A DNA stretch of 64,000 nucleotides, from contig OX621254.1 in NCBI GenBank assembly GCA_951640165.1, positions 22,666,001 to 22,730,000 on the forward strand, written 5' to 3'. Below, piece after piece: positions 45,301 to 55,081 of this stretch; the stretch's first letter is position 1; each line of letters begins with the position of its first letter. The notes beneath the pieces were generated by a model that did no database searches, was not told the DNA's origin, and was given only the letters and a program-made list of their open reading frames with translations. This stretch comes from Pseudoips prasinana (lineage: Eukaryota > Arthropoda > Insecta > Lepidoptera > Nolidae). The position numbers and the translations under genes were made by a program.

Positions 45301-47898
45301 CCCCAGCTCCTCAATTATTAAGCCGGACGGTTCTATACGTTTATGCGGCGACTATAAAGTGACCGTGAACAAATTATTAAAAGACTTTCATTTTCCACTG
45401 CCAAAAATTGAAGAATTATTTGCAACGTTAAGTGGTGGGGAGCAATATAGTAAATTAGATTTCAAAAACGCATTCATGCAACTTGAGTTATCTGACAAAT
45501 CACAACCACTAACTGCGATTACTACGCATGTAGTGACGTTTGTATATCGCAGGGCTCCTTTCGGATTAAAATGCCTACCTGAAATGTTTCAAAAAATTGT
45601 TTTCGATACGTTAAATGGCCTTGAATTTGTGGTAACTTTTATTGATGACATCTGTGTAAGTGGCAGAAATAAATCTCATCATTTGGAAAACTTACGGGCG
45701 GTGCTCACTAGACTAAGAGAAGCCGGATTAACAATTAAGTTTTCTAAGTGTGAGTTTTTAAAAGATGAGGTTTGTTATTTGGGTTACAGAATTAACAAAC
45801 ACGGTCTTTATACAGATACATCTAAAGTCAATGCCATTAAAAAGATGCCCATCCCCGAAAATGTGTCTCAGTTAAGAGCTTTATTAGGTTTCATAAATTA
45901 CTATGCACGTTTTATACCCAATCTTAGTATGATTTTACATCCACTACATGCACTTTTAAAAAAGGGAATAAAATGGTCGTGGTCGGAAAGCTACAATGAT
46001 GCTTTTGAGGAGATCAAGGTAAGACTGACAAGTGACCCGGTTCTGGCTCACTACTCGCCGACACTGCCGCTGGTGTTGGCCGTGGACAGCAGCGCGTACG
46101 GCCTGGGCGCCGTGCTGGCGCAGCGCCACGTCGACGGCGGCGAGCGCCTCGTGTGCTGCGCCTCGCGCACGTTGAATGACGCCGAGCGCCGCTACAGCCA
46201 GGTGGACAAGGAGGCGCTAGCCATTGTGTACGGAGTCACGAGGCATCACCAATATCTCTTTGGTAGGCATTTCACATTGCGGAGTGATCACAAAGCTTTA
46301 AGTTATATATTCGGGCCTAAAAAGGGTATTCCTCAAACAGCAGCCAGCCGCCTGCAGCGATACGCAGTGCGCCTGGCGGCCTATGACTTCAGCATTGTGT
46401 TTGTAACTTCTCAAATGAATAGCAATGCAGACGGGCTATCACGATTACCTTTATCGAAAAGCAAGGTGGAGGATCAAGACGACGCGGCATACTTACATTA
46501 CGTTGAGGACAGTTTCCCTCTTAGTCACAGAGATGTAGCACAGGCGACTATAAAAGATAAAATTTTATGTAAAGTATACGGTTACATAATGAGTGGATGG
46601 CCTCCCATAGGCGACTCTGAAGACGAAAAGGCATATTTCCATCGACGTGAAAATCTACATATAGATCATGGGTGTATAGTCTGGGGATACAGGATAGTGG
46701 TGCCGGAGCTGCTGCGTGCGCAGATCTTAGAGGAAGTGCACGCGGGGCACGTGGGTGTGGTGCGCATGAAGAGCATCGCGCGCGGCTATGTGTGGTGGCC
46801 GCGCCTGGACGCCGATATCGAGGCACGCGCGGCCGCGTGCGCCGCCTGCCGCGCGCAACTCGACGCGCCGCCGCGACACACTCCTGTACCGTACGTATGG
46901 CCCTCGGAACCGTGGACTAGACTTCATGTAGATTTTCTACAATATCAAGGTAAATATTACTTTTTAATACTAGACTCGCACTCAAAATGGATCGAAGTAT
47001 TTCTGATGTCGACTGGTACATCGGCCAGTTTAGTATCAAACAAACTAAGAGAATGCTTCAGCCGATTTGGGTTGCCAAAGTGCTTGGTGAGTGATGGGGG
47101 TCCGCCGTTTCGATCCGAGGAATTTGAGTTATTTTTAACCCGAAACGGAATCCAACACGTTTTAATAGCCCCATACCATCCATCGAGTAACGGCGCCGCC
47201 GAGAACGCCGTCAAAACTGTAAAGAAAGTCATAAAAAAGGCGGCTTCTGAAGGTGAGAATATCGAGCGTGCAATACACAATTTTCTTTTAGTATACAGAA
47301 ACAGTACACACTCCAGCACACAGCGCGAGCCAGCTGTGTTGTTATTGGGGCGCAGGTTGCGCATGCGCCTGGACCTGCTGCGAAGCAGCACTGTGGATGC
47401 GGTCGAGGCAGCGCAAACTAAGCAGGTTGAGCATGCTCAAGGTAAGAACAGACAGGTCCAACCGGGCGATCAAGTGTTGTATCGGGATCACTCGAGAAAC
47501 AACCCTAAGTGGCTGGAAGGAGTGGTCACTGAGCGCACCGGAGCCGTGACATACAAGGTAAAATCAAGCGAGGGAGAACATCGAAAACATATCGATCAAA
47601 TTATGCCATTACGGAGACACACGCGGTACTCTAACCCTATAATCATAGATCCTGAAAATCAAATAGAAAACACAGAAAAAGAAACATGGGAGTCTGCACC
47701 TAATTCACCGGTGACGTCACCACGTCAGACTTGTCATGACTCACCAATCATGCACGAGACTCAAAGCGATTACACAGAAGAACCGTCCACTTCCGGGAAT
47801 TGGGTCAATACTAGGCGTAGAAACAATAACCTTAACATTGACTAAGAGTTGTTGTAGTTATGTATACAAACCGTGTTGGTTACTAACATACAAGTATA

Positions 47899-49490
47899 CA
47901 CACATCAACAAAGTCTAGGGATACGTTATTTTGAAATCAAACATGGCTTTATTGTTTAAAACCTATTTAGTTTCCTTAAAAAGTTTATTTACAGATTTAA
48001 ACCTTGTCTATTCTTTATTCAAAATTTAAAAATTAAAATGAGAAACAAATGAAAACACGCAAAGCACAGCGCAATCTTGAGTTGTATCTAATTTCAAGAA
48101 GTTGCATTAAAATTTTTTTTGCGTGTTAATTGAAGAAAACCTGATAAATTGTTTTATTTTCTTTTCTCAATTGGTTGTGTAAGCTTTTTAGCGTCATGCC
48201 ACGCCATCATTTGAGTCGAGATGAAATGTTACGGGCAGTTGGCATGTTACAAAACGGTGCTATTCAACGCGTCGTTGCTGAGTCTCTGGGCACAAGCCAA
48301 AATGTGGTATCCAGGCTGTGGTCACGTTATCGCGCTACTGGAGATGTGGCAGAACGGCACACAGGTAGATATCGTGTTACCACTCAGAGACAGGATCGAT
48401 TTCTCCAAATGACCGCCAGAAGACTACCCAATATCACAGCGATGCAACTAGTGCAAAGGCTCCAGGAGGGTCAGCAGCTGCTGGTGAGCTACCAAACCGT
48501 GCGAAGGAGGCTGCATGAAGTTGGTCTTCATGCTCGCAGACCGCTACGAGTCCCAGCGCTGCGACGTGGCAATCGCGGTAGGTGACTTTTATGGGCTCAA
48601 GAACATTTGACATGGAGTGATCAACAATGGTCATTGGTGCTGTTCACTGATGAGTCCCGCTATGGATTTCATCCAGATTCGAGACGAACACGCGTTTGGA
48701 GAACTCCAGGCAGGGTCAGCCGTCTCCGACATCCACAGGAGGTCCACTCTTACCAAGGCGGGACAATTATGGTGTGGGCAGGAATACGAATCGGCGGACG
48801 AACCCAACTCATTTGGATTCAGGGCAGCATGACTGCCCATAGATACCGTGAGGAGGTAGTAGAACGTGTCATTGTCCCGCTCAGGGCCCTAACGGGGCAA
48901 GAATTTCAGCTCATGCATGACAATGCACCTTCCCATACAGCGCGGCTGGTGAGGGCCGCCCTTCGAGAACACGATGTTCAGGTATTAGATTGGCCTCCAC
49001 AGTCGCCAGACTTAAACCCAATTGAACACGCCTGGGACATGTTACAGCGAAGAGCATTGAGGGATTTTCCGCCCAACTTGACAACAGAAGAACAACTTTT
49101 CGAACATTTAAAAAGAACTTGGGACTGCATACCCCAGCAAGACATTGACACCTTAATTTTAAGTATGGAAAATCGTTGCCGCTGTGTGATTAATGTTAGA
49201 GGAGGAAATACCGATTACTGATTATCAGATTTGGTAAGATTTTTATTCATTTAATTCGATTGAACAATTTTATAAGAATAAAATGTTTTTGTTCACTCAG
49301 TAATTTTCTATGGCTTAATTAATTTAAGACTTTTATTAATTAGAAAAACAAAATCGCATCGTGTTGTTAATGTTTAAATATCGGCCATGAAATTATCTTT
49401 AATTCTTCCATTTACAGTCATAACAAAATGTTTATAGTTTTCTAGATAATCAATGAAATGTTCAATATCCCTAGATTGTGTTGATGTGTG
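47899..49490 (+). mobile_element. Tc1-type transposon inside mag 3' region
   Basis: The left end CACACATCAACAAAGTC and the right end reverse-complemented CACACATCAACACAATC are 25-bp inverted repeats ending CTAGGGATA. TA at 47,897-47,898 and 49,491-49,492 is the target duplication. Length 1,592 bp. It lies between the mag pol stop and its 3' LTR, so it does not disturb mag coding. Confidence 0.88.
48196..49221 (+). pseudogene. Tc1 transposase (DD34E) with one nonsense codon
   Basis: ATG at 48,196. The paired-type DNA-binding domain has RAVGMLQNGAIQRVVAESLG and SQNVVSRLWSRYRATG; the catalytic part has LFTDESRYGF, LMHDNAPSHTAR and SPDLNPIEHAWDML, with 34 residues between the second Asp and the Glu. 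A TGA at about 48,583-48,585 interrupts RGNRGR-stop-LLWAQEHL; a CGA original would explain it. The rest of the 341-codon frame is open. One substitution from an intact reading frame. Confidence 0.88.
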
Positions 49491-49717
49491 TATTAGGTAT
49501 AAGTTAGTATAAGTTAAGTAATTAAGATGTAAGTTTCTAAGAAATGAGAAGTGAGTGAGAGTGTAAGAGGTAGGTAGAAATGTCGAATCATGTTTTAGTT
49601 GTAAACACCCTTTATGATTAAGTACATTGTTACGGTGAATGAATTATGTAAACTTTAGTTTAAGTAACTCTAAAATTTTGTTATATTATCTTTATATTCT
49701 TTTTGTCAGGGGGGAAA

Positions 49718-49794
49718 TGTAATATATTGTGATGTGGGTATACAAACAATAAACCAGTCTCGCATAAACTGTCTTTCTGTTCGCATCGATATCC
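49718..49794 (+). repeat. mag-type 3' LTR
   Basis: Same 77-bp sequence as the 5' LTR with one mismatch, preceded by the purine run CAGGGGGGAAA. Confidence 0.9.
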
Positions 49795-50290
49795 ATAATA
49801 ACAAAACAAGAACATTACTGCATATCGTTCGCAATCAAATGGAATAATTGAACGCTGGCACCGTTCACTCAAAGCTGCATTTACCGCGCGCTGCACTGCT
49901 AGTGCGATTAGAAAGTGGCTTGACGAGTTCACAAGCGTATTACTCGGACTACGCGCCGCCACTCGCAGCAATACGGAACATCACTTTGATGACCCGGAGA
50001 GTTTTTGTGGAAATAAAAAGAAGCCGGATGAGTCACGATTATGTTGAACAGCTGCGACACACTTCAACGCATACCGTGCATACAGCAACAACGTACCTGT
50101 GACAATGTTTAGCTACGGAAAGATTGTGTGAAATAAAGCTACAGCCGACATATGAAGGTCCGTATCACATATTGGAACGATGCGATAAATACTACAAGCT
50201 ACCACTACCAGGTAGAATAACCAATGTCTCGATCGACCGACTAAATCATTGCCTACACTATAAGTAACGAGCAAGATGATGACACTCAGA
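49795..50290 (+). pseudogene. Old Ty3/Gypsy integrase, right part
   Basis: It continues from 40,916 with SNGIIERWHRSLKAAFTARC-like sequence (the catalytic Glu region), KWLDEFTSVLLGLRAATRS and, after frameshifts, EQLRHTSTH-type and ERCDKYYKLPLPGRITNVSID blocks. Multiple stops. A long terminal repeat follows at 50,338. Confidence 0.75.
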
Positions 50291-50337
50291 AAACGCGATC
50301 AGAATAGTAAAACCAGTGTACGCTTCGCTTGAGAGGG

Positions 50338-50711
50338 TGTACTGTATCGGGCTATCATCCTCACAGATAATTATGAAAGTAGGGTATTACAGGGCTACAC
50401 ACATTTTGGTTTTACTAAGTTTTTATATGCATCCACTATTTATTTATTTTACGTTAGAGATTTTGTATAAAAGGCACGTCCACTTTTAAATATTCATTCT
50501 ATATTTATCTCTTATATATATCCCAAGTAACCCCTCACATAGGATTTAAAAAATATTATCCGATAAAACACCGCACGGACGGACTAATTCGGATATTATT
50601 ATTCGGATATTCGAAAGACGGATTAATTGTTACTTTATTCGACTATGTTAATGTACTGCATTGTGACCTAGACAAATAAAAGTGTATGTTAATTCTGAAC
50701 TGCCGAATACA
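50338..50711 (+). repeat. 3' LTR of the old Gypsy element
   Basis: After the purine tract TTGAGAGGG, the segment begins TGTACTGTATCGGGC and ends CGAATACA, 374 bp. It contains TTTGTATAAAAGG (TATA box) near 50,462 and AATAAAAG near 50,677. The matching 5' LTR is not present left of 40,330. Confidence 0.7.
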
Positions 50712-50826
50712 TTTCATTTCATTAGTATTGATATGAATAATTGAAATAAATACTCTCCCCCTCAAGGTGTAGTAGGCACGTGAGCAGTAGGGTTTTAGAC
50801 GACGAAGTGAACACCTGTACATGTAT

Positions 50827-51184
50827 TTATGGCTGTAATTTCTTATAAATGGTATCTAGGTGACTGTATACATCTTTCATATAGATGATTAATTCTCCCA
50901 ACGGTTTCACCACATTCTTGAAGTCGTACCTTCCATATTTATTCCATCTTCCCAAATTTATTAATGCTTCGCGATTTTTGCCATGATGATCCATTTGTTC
51001 CTGCATATTACTAAATGCTTCCTCGAATGGCAAACAGCGTTTATTACAATTAGCCAATATTTCTACAATTCTATTCTGAAACCTGGGCATTCTATAATCG
51101 ACTTTCGCCACCACATTGGCTACTGCATTCCTGAGTTTTTTTCGGGCGGCCGCTATCGCATCTCTTGTATCATTGTTTGAATTT
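50827..51184 (-). CDS. Unrecognised secreted-protein gene, copy B, exon 3
   Basis: A TTTCTTTCAG acceptor precedes 51,184; the exon gives 1 nt + 118 codons + TAA. It joins exon 2 (2-nt overhang AC) as a Thr codon. It encodes a helical, basic segment (DAIAAARKKLRNAVANVVAK), two cysteines (ANCNKRCLP) and a C-terminus LDTIYKKLQP. With exons 1 and 2 the protein has 204 residues, about 185-190 after a predicted signal peptide, with four mature cysteines that could form two disulfides. The frame also reads upstream into the intron as a 160-codon ORF, but the phase match and the duplicated upstream exons favour the spliced model. Confidence 0.7.
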
Positions 51185-52204
51185 CTGAAAGAAATGCTTG
51201 ATGAAGCTTGATATATTATTGTATAAAAAAATAGGTAACAACTAACTAAAACTAAACTACTCGATTTGACTATTTTTCTGATAAAAAACAGCGTTGGCGA
51301 TCTGTCCATGTCATAATGTATCTAAGATGTGTCACAGCACTATTTCCATAGAGAAGAGAGGAAACTGCTCTACGCAAGATATCTACAATGAGGTGCTGTT
51401 TTAATTGGTGTACAAGTTTCTATATTACATAAGTGTACTAAAGATTATCAATATACTTTAATTTAAGAAGAAACCACCTTACACTAAGACTACGCCATGC
51501 ACTGCACAGTAGGGTAAAAAATGACCATTCCACATAACTGTAAAAATTTTACGGAATAAAATTTTTGTCTTTGACTTTACTACGTTTGAGAACTATGATT
51601 TTCTACGGTTTTACATATATGTACATATACAATATACAAAAATGATTTAATTCATCTCCACAAATTACATGATATTAACATGAAACAAATAAAGTTGACA
51701 AAATGTATGAAGTTGCAACTTGTGGGAGATCTGGAGTCCAAATTAGGCCAAGGCCTATATTTTGGCACTCCAGGCCTCCCTGAAACCTAGTTCACTATAT
51801 TAATTTGTCAGCAAGATACTTTTATATTATTTATTTAGCTATATATAAGTAAATAAGCCTGTGTAAGCGTGCGTGTGCATGTGTGTGCCCGCGTCTGTGT
51901 GTGTTTTTGTTACGTTACATCTACAACTTATTTATTAAATTTTAATTTTAAAGCATATTGGTTGCGCCCTTCGGAGGTACATGCGATTTAGCAATATACA
52001 CGGCTACTTATAAAAGACCAACAGCCTCGCAGGACTAGATAGCTAACACCATATGTAACAACTTTGATTCTACAACTTTTGATATTTCGTTAGATTTAGA
52101 TAATATAAGTAGGTATTTCCCAGTTGAACATTTATAACTGCACGCGCATCGCTATGATTACGTTAACATACGGTATCCACAAGCATTTTGCCGTGTGCAC
52201 CGTG

Positions 52205-52450
52205 CAGTGCATGACGTGGCAGCTACTGAGCAACGCTGTCAGGTAACTACATAGAAATCCTTTTTTTAAAATAAACTATATTTAAATTAATTACATTTTT
52301 TTATGTGTGTTGACTTAGATAAACTCAATCCCAAGCACTTTTGTCACAATTCTCTAATACTATTGGGATGGTTATTATATAATAAATAAATGTTTTTATT
52401 CACGTTAACCTAAAAAAGCGCTTGTAATTACTTAATTAGTCAGAACTAGT
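52205..52450 (-). pseudogene. LINE 3'-UTR fragment, minus strand
   Basis: The reverse complement of 52,205-52,380 matches about 12,890-13,050 (TGGGAT..., AAGTCAACACACA, AAAAAAAGGATT, CAGTAGCTGCCACGTC), with an internal deletion. The next 65 bp resemble 13,645-13,710 (TTTTTATTCACG, AAAAAGCGCTTGTAA). Confidence 0.6.
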
Positions 52451-52714
52451 GTTGAAAATGACTAAAGTGACTGAATTAGACTGACTGTCATTTACGGTCA
52501 ATTTGGTCAAAAATGGTAATTAACTGTCAAAAACGGTAATTTTCAGTCTATTTGATTTCAGTAATATTTTAGTACCTTTTAAGTTTTTATCGTTGATAAA
52601 AGTCTACAACTTTTAAATTGAAACAAAAAGTGGTTTTTATGACTTATAGTATTATTATAATATAGTGTTAATTATTTTACATATTTTTTTTTTGTTTTTT
52701 TTTTTCATTTTTTT

Positions 52715-52970
52715 AATAATATCTGGGGACAATGTCACACAGATCATCCTAGCCCCAAACTAAGCAAAGCTTGTACTATGGGTACCAGGCGACGATATAC
52801 ATACTTATATAGATAGATAAATACTTAAATACATAGAAAACATCCATGACTCAGAAACAAATATTCGTGCTCATCACACAAATATTTGCACTTACCGGGA
52901 TTTGAACCCAGGACCACCAGCTTCGTAGGCAGGAGCACTACCAACTAGGCTACGGTGACCGTCGCCAACA
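52715..52970 (-). mobile_element. tRNA-derived SINE, minus strand
   Basis: On the minus strand the head reads GTAGCCTAGTTGGTAGTGC (A box, 52,935-52,953) and GGGTTCAAATCCCGG (B box, 52,896-52,910). The tail reads TTTCTGAGTCATGGATG, GGGGCTAGGATGATC and ends in AT-rich sequence near 52,715. The tRNA head with intact Pol III boxes and an unrelated body identifies a SINE. Confidence 0.8.
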
Positions 52971-52975
52971 TTTCT

Positions 52976-54205
52976 AATCATGTGTGCATTTAAGACAAAA
53001 TGGCAACGTCGCATCGCCTCGCGCATCGACTTTGAGGTCGTCTTATCCTCTCATGATATAATAGAAAATAAAACGCTGCTTCATTTAAACTTCCATATAA
53101 ATTGGGTACCTAAATAAATAAACAATTGGATGGTAGTCGAGAATAGACAATAATATTTGAGTCAATGTGTGTGTATTGACATGTAAACAGTGTTTATCGG
53201 AGCTCCAGAAATTTAATAATAATTCAAGTGCAAAAAAGCTAAAATTAACACGTAAGTGCACAAGAATATAAAATCTAAAGAAGCACGGACTCATTGAAGA
53301 ATATAATCATCATAAACACTACTTTTCGGACAAGTTATTGTAAAATTTGGAATTGTACTTTTTCTATGTTTGGCGGTATCCAATTATTGACATGATATTT
53401 ACAACTGACAATGGATTAGACAAATAGAAGTGATGTTTACATTTTCGTATAAAAAGGTTAACTAAAAATCTATAATCTATGGACTATGGAACATACAGTG
53501 TGAATAGAAACGATATTGTCTCTGGAATTTAGGATTTATGAAAAATTAAATGATTTATTATCGCAAATTAGAAGATAACATTATTTATTTATTATTAATA
53601 ATCATAGTTCAATTACAAGCAAAATGAATAGTGATAATTTAACTCAGAGGAAATAATACTCTAAACCTTGACTATTTTGGTGCACCAGCTTGATACAATT
53701 GTTTAGTGTATATATTAACGTTATCCTGTACATATCTTTGTTGGGTTCACATTTTTTTATTACAATATGTGAACCTGTCTTCTCACTTAAACTCACACTA
53801 GAATTGTGACTAGAATTTGGCATTATGCAAGAGAAATCCTCTATTATAATATTTATTTTAAATTTAAATTGTTTTGAATACAATTGTCATCGTTTGAATT
53901 GGATATATTCAAAATGACACTGCCAGTAGGAATAGTACTGACATTATTTATGTCTACAGTATAAATAATAGTAATTCTACATAGTTCAACAGCAACTTTT
54001 CCTTTTTTCATGTATTATGGCCGAACTCGTAGAACAATAGTGTTTGCTTATGGTGTTAAGCTATCTAGTCCTGCGAGGTAGTTGCTGTTTTAGAAGTACC
54101 CTGTAGAATTGGTATGTGTTTTTTTTTTACTGAAAATGCAGTCAAAAGACAGATGTTATAGCAGCCGACAGCACTGGGTTTATTCGATACGGTATTTGTG
54201 CAATG
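52976..54205. other. AT-rich part of intron 2, no recognised element
   Basis: No domain or repeat was recognised. Minus-strand frames at 53,085-53,294 and 53,644-53,883 look incidental. Confidence 0.3.
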
Positions 54206-54348
54206 CGTGCGTCATAGATAGCCTATAGATGGCGGATTTGCAATACCGAAAACACATAACTCGTTACTTGATGACTCCGATGATTTCATGGAACCTTATT
54301 CACACATAGTAATGCAACATCAAAGCTTAAGAAAAAGTTCAAACTTAC

Positions 54349-54465
54349 GTTGACATCAAAGTATTAATTGAGTCTGTAATATATATCTGTGCATCTGGAA
54401 GCCATAGTCTTTGTAGTGCAGGTTCTATATCCTCTATCATGTATAAATGCCAATCTCTATCTAGT
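54349..54465 (-). CDS. Unrecognised secreted-protein gene, copy B, exon 2
   Basis: 117 nt between a TTGTTCCAG acceptor and a GTAAGT donor. Its 38 whole codons are identical in sense to copy A exon 2, with only 3 base differences (two in the final partial codons and one silent). This is the most conserved part of the duplication and argues for constraint or recent conversion. Confidence 0.75.
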
Positions 54466-54579
54466 CTGGAACAAGTACATTATATTTTTATTAGTGGTAC
54501 AAAATGAAAACAAGCGAAACATTCACTTAGCTAACTAAGTATGTAGATCCCACCTGCCAAAGAAGATTAAATTAAATCC

Positions 54580-54800
54580 GTTTGGTCCTGCCGGAAGAAC
54601 AACGGGGCCCTATTATTACGATGACTCCGCTGTTTGTCTGTCCGTCTATCAGTCAGTCTATTACCAGGCTTTATCTCATAAACAATGATAGTTAGACAGT
54701 TTACATTTTCACACATGATGTTTTTCTTAGAACAACAACCACTTAAAATCAGAATAAAATAAATATTTAAAGGGACTCACATACAACAAACAAAACATGA
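54580..54800 (-). repeat. Dispersed SINE-like repeat, copy 3 (inverted, partial)
   Basis: The reverse complement shares TTTGTTGTATG, AAATATTTATTTTAT and the CTAACTATC and GACAGACAAAC-type blocks with the copies at 25,573 and 31,440. It lies in intron 1 of gene copy B. Confidence 0.55.
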
Positions 54801-54941
54801 TGTTATTCTCGATATTAATAAGATATGTTATCATGCAATAAAATATACAAACAGCATTTTTAAAGTACGCACTTTAAATGTTCATCGAAGTCAATAAAGT
54901 AACGAGAGAACGGAATTTAATAATAAAAAGAAGGTACTTAC

Positions 54942-55081
54942 AATGCGTTATAGCACACTCCTGGGAATAACGCTTGTGTAATATTCTTCACTTTACAAAG
55001 TTCTGACCGAGGATAGTCAAACCGGTCATCCGATACTGATGAACGGTAAACACAGAAAAGTATAACTAGTTCCATCAACAT
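54942..55081 (-). CDS. Unrecognised secreted-protein gene, copy B, exon 1
   Basis: ATG at 55,081-55,079; donor GTAAGTACC from 54,941. It encodes MLMELVILFCVYRSS (signal-like), then DDRFDYPRSELCKVKN and ITQALFPGVCYNA, ending with 2 nt. The ATG is chosen because it starts the hydrophobic segment and is shared with copy A, whereas the longer upstream frame is not. Intron 1 is 476 bp. Together the three exons form one 615-nt coding sequence. Upstream homology to copy A extends to about 56,585. Confidence 0.75.

Larger units (their letters stand above)
42531..45312 (+). mobile_element. Sola-like DNA transposon, structurally intact
   Basis: 32-bp terminal inverted repeats (GAGGAGCTGGGGAACAAAAG and onward) are identical at both ends, and AATT flanks the element at 42,527-42,530 and 45,313-45,316. 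The host gene without it reads GTG CCA ATT ATT AAG. It carries a two-exon transposase and subterminal repeats at each end. The 4-bp duplication and GAG terminus suit the Sola superfamily; the name is inferred from these and general transposase resemblance. It is younger than the mag element it splits. Confidence 0.85.
41976..47845 (+). pseudogene. mag-type pol (PR-RT-RH-IN), split by a Sola-like transposon
   Basis: The left part (41,976-42,530) holds the retropepsin, but its catalytic triplet reads NTG (FFEINTGSKISA) instead of DTG/DSG. The right part resumes at 45,317 with RT (IKPDGSIRLCGDYKVTVN, VVTFIDDICVSG), RNase H (LAVDSSAYGLGAVLAQR) and integrase (HAGHVG...CAACRAQ; LHVDFLQYQGK; VSDGGPPFRS; SSNGAAENAVKTVKK), ending at 47,845. 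Removing the insertion plus one 4-bp duplication gives a continuous frame of about 1,027 codons with no stop. Only the insertion and the protease substitution are obvious lesions. Confidence 0.88.
40917..49794 (+). mobile_element. mag-type Ty3/Gypsy retrotransposon (77-bp LTRs), nested
   Basis: 77-bp LTRs at 40,917-40,993 and 49,718-49,794 differ at one position. The primer-binding region after the 5' LTR reads ACAGTGGCGACGAG, and a purine run (AGGGGGGAAA) precedes the 3' LTR. Subtracting the Sola-like element and the Tc1 element with their duplications leaves about 4.5 kb, close to the known size of mag from Bombyx mori. It sits inside an older Gypsy integrase. A clean target duplication is not visible. 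Confidence 0.85.
51185..54348. other. Intron 2 of gene copy B
   Basis: 3.16 kb between the exon 2 donor and exon 3 acceptor. It holds a 51,488-52,222 segment with inverted ends (ACGCCATGCACTGCAC / GTGCAGTGCATGACGT), a LINE 3' fragment, a SINE and AT-rich sequence. A 79-codon minus frame at 53,644-53,883 has no splice support. Confidence 0.6.

Noticed and set aside
50827..51309. 160-codon minus-strand ORF read as a single-exon membrane protein
   Set aside because: The first 42 codons lie upstream of a good TTTCTTTCAG acceptor. The phase matches the upstream exons of the duplicated gene exactly, so the spliced model is preferred.
52890..52965. tRNA gene (minus strand, GGGTTCAAATCCC B box)
   Set aside because: The tRNA-like head is fused to a long unrelated body typical of SINEs and lacks a foldable acceptor stem pairing.
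53644..53883. Extra coding exon in intron 2 of gene copy B
   Set aside because: No flanking splice sites in phase were found and no counterpart is visible in copy A.
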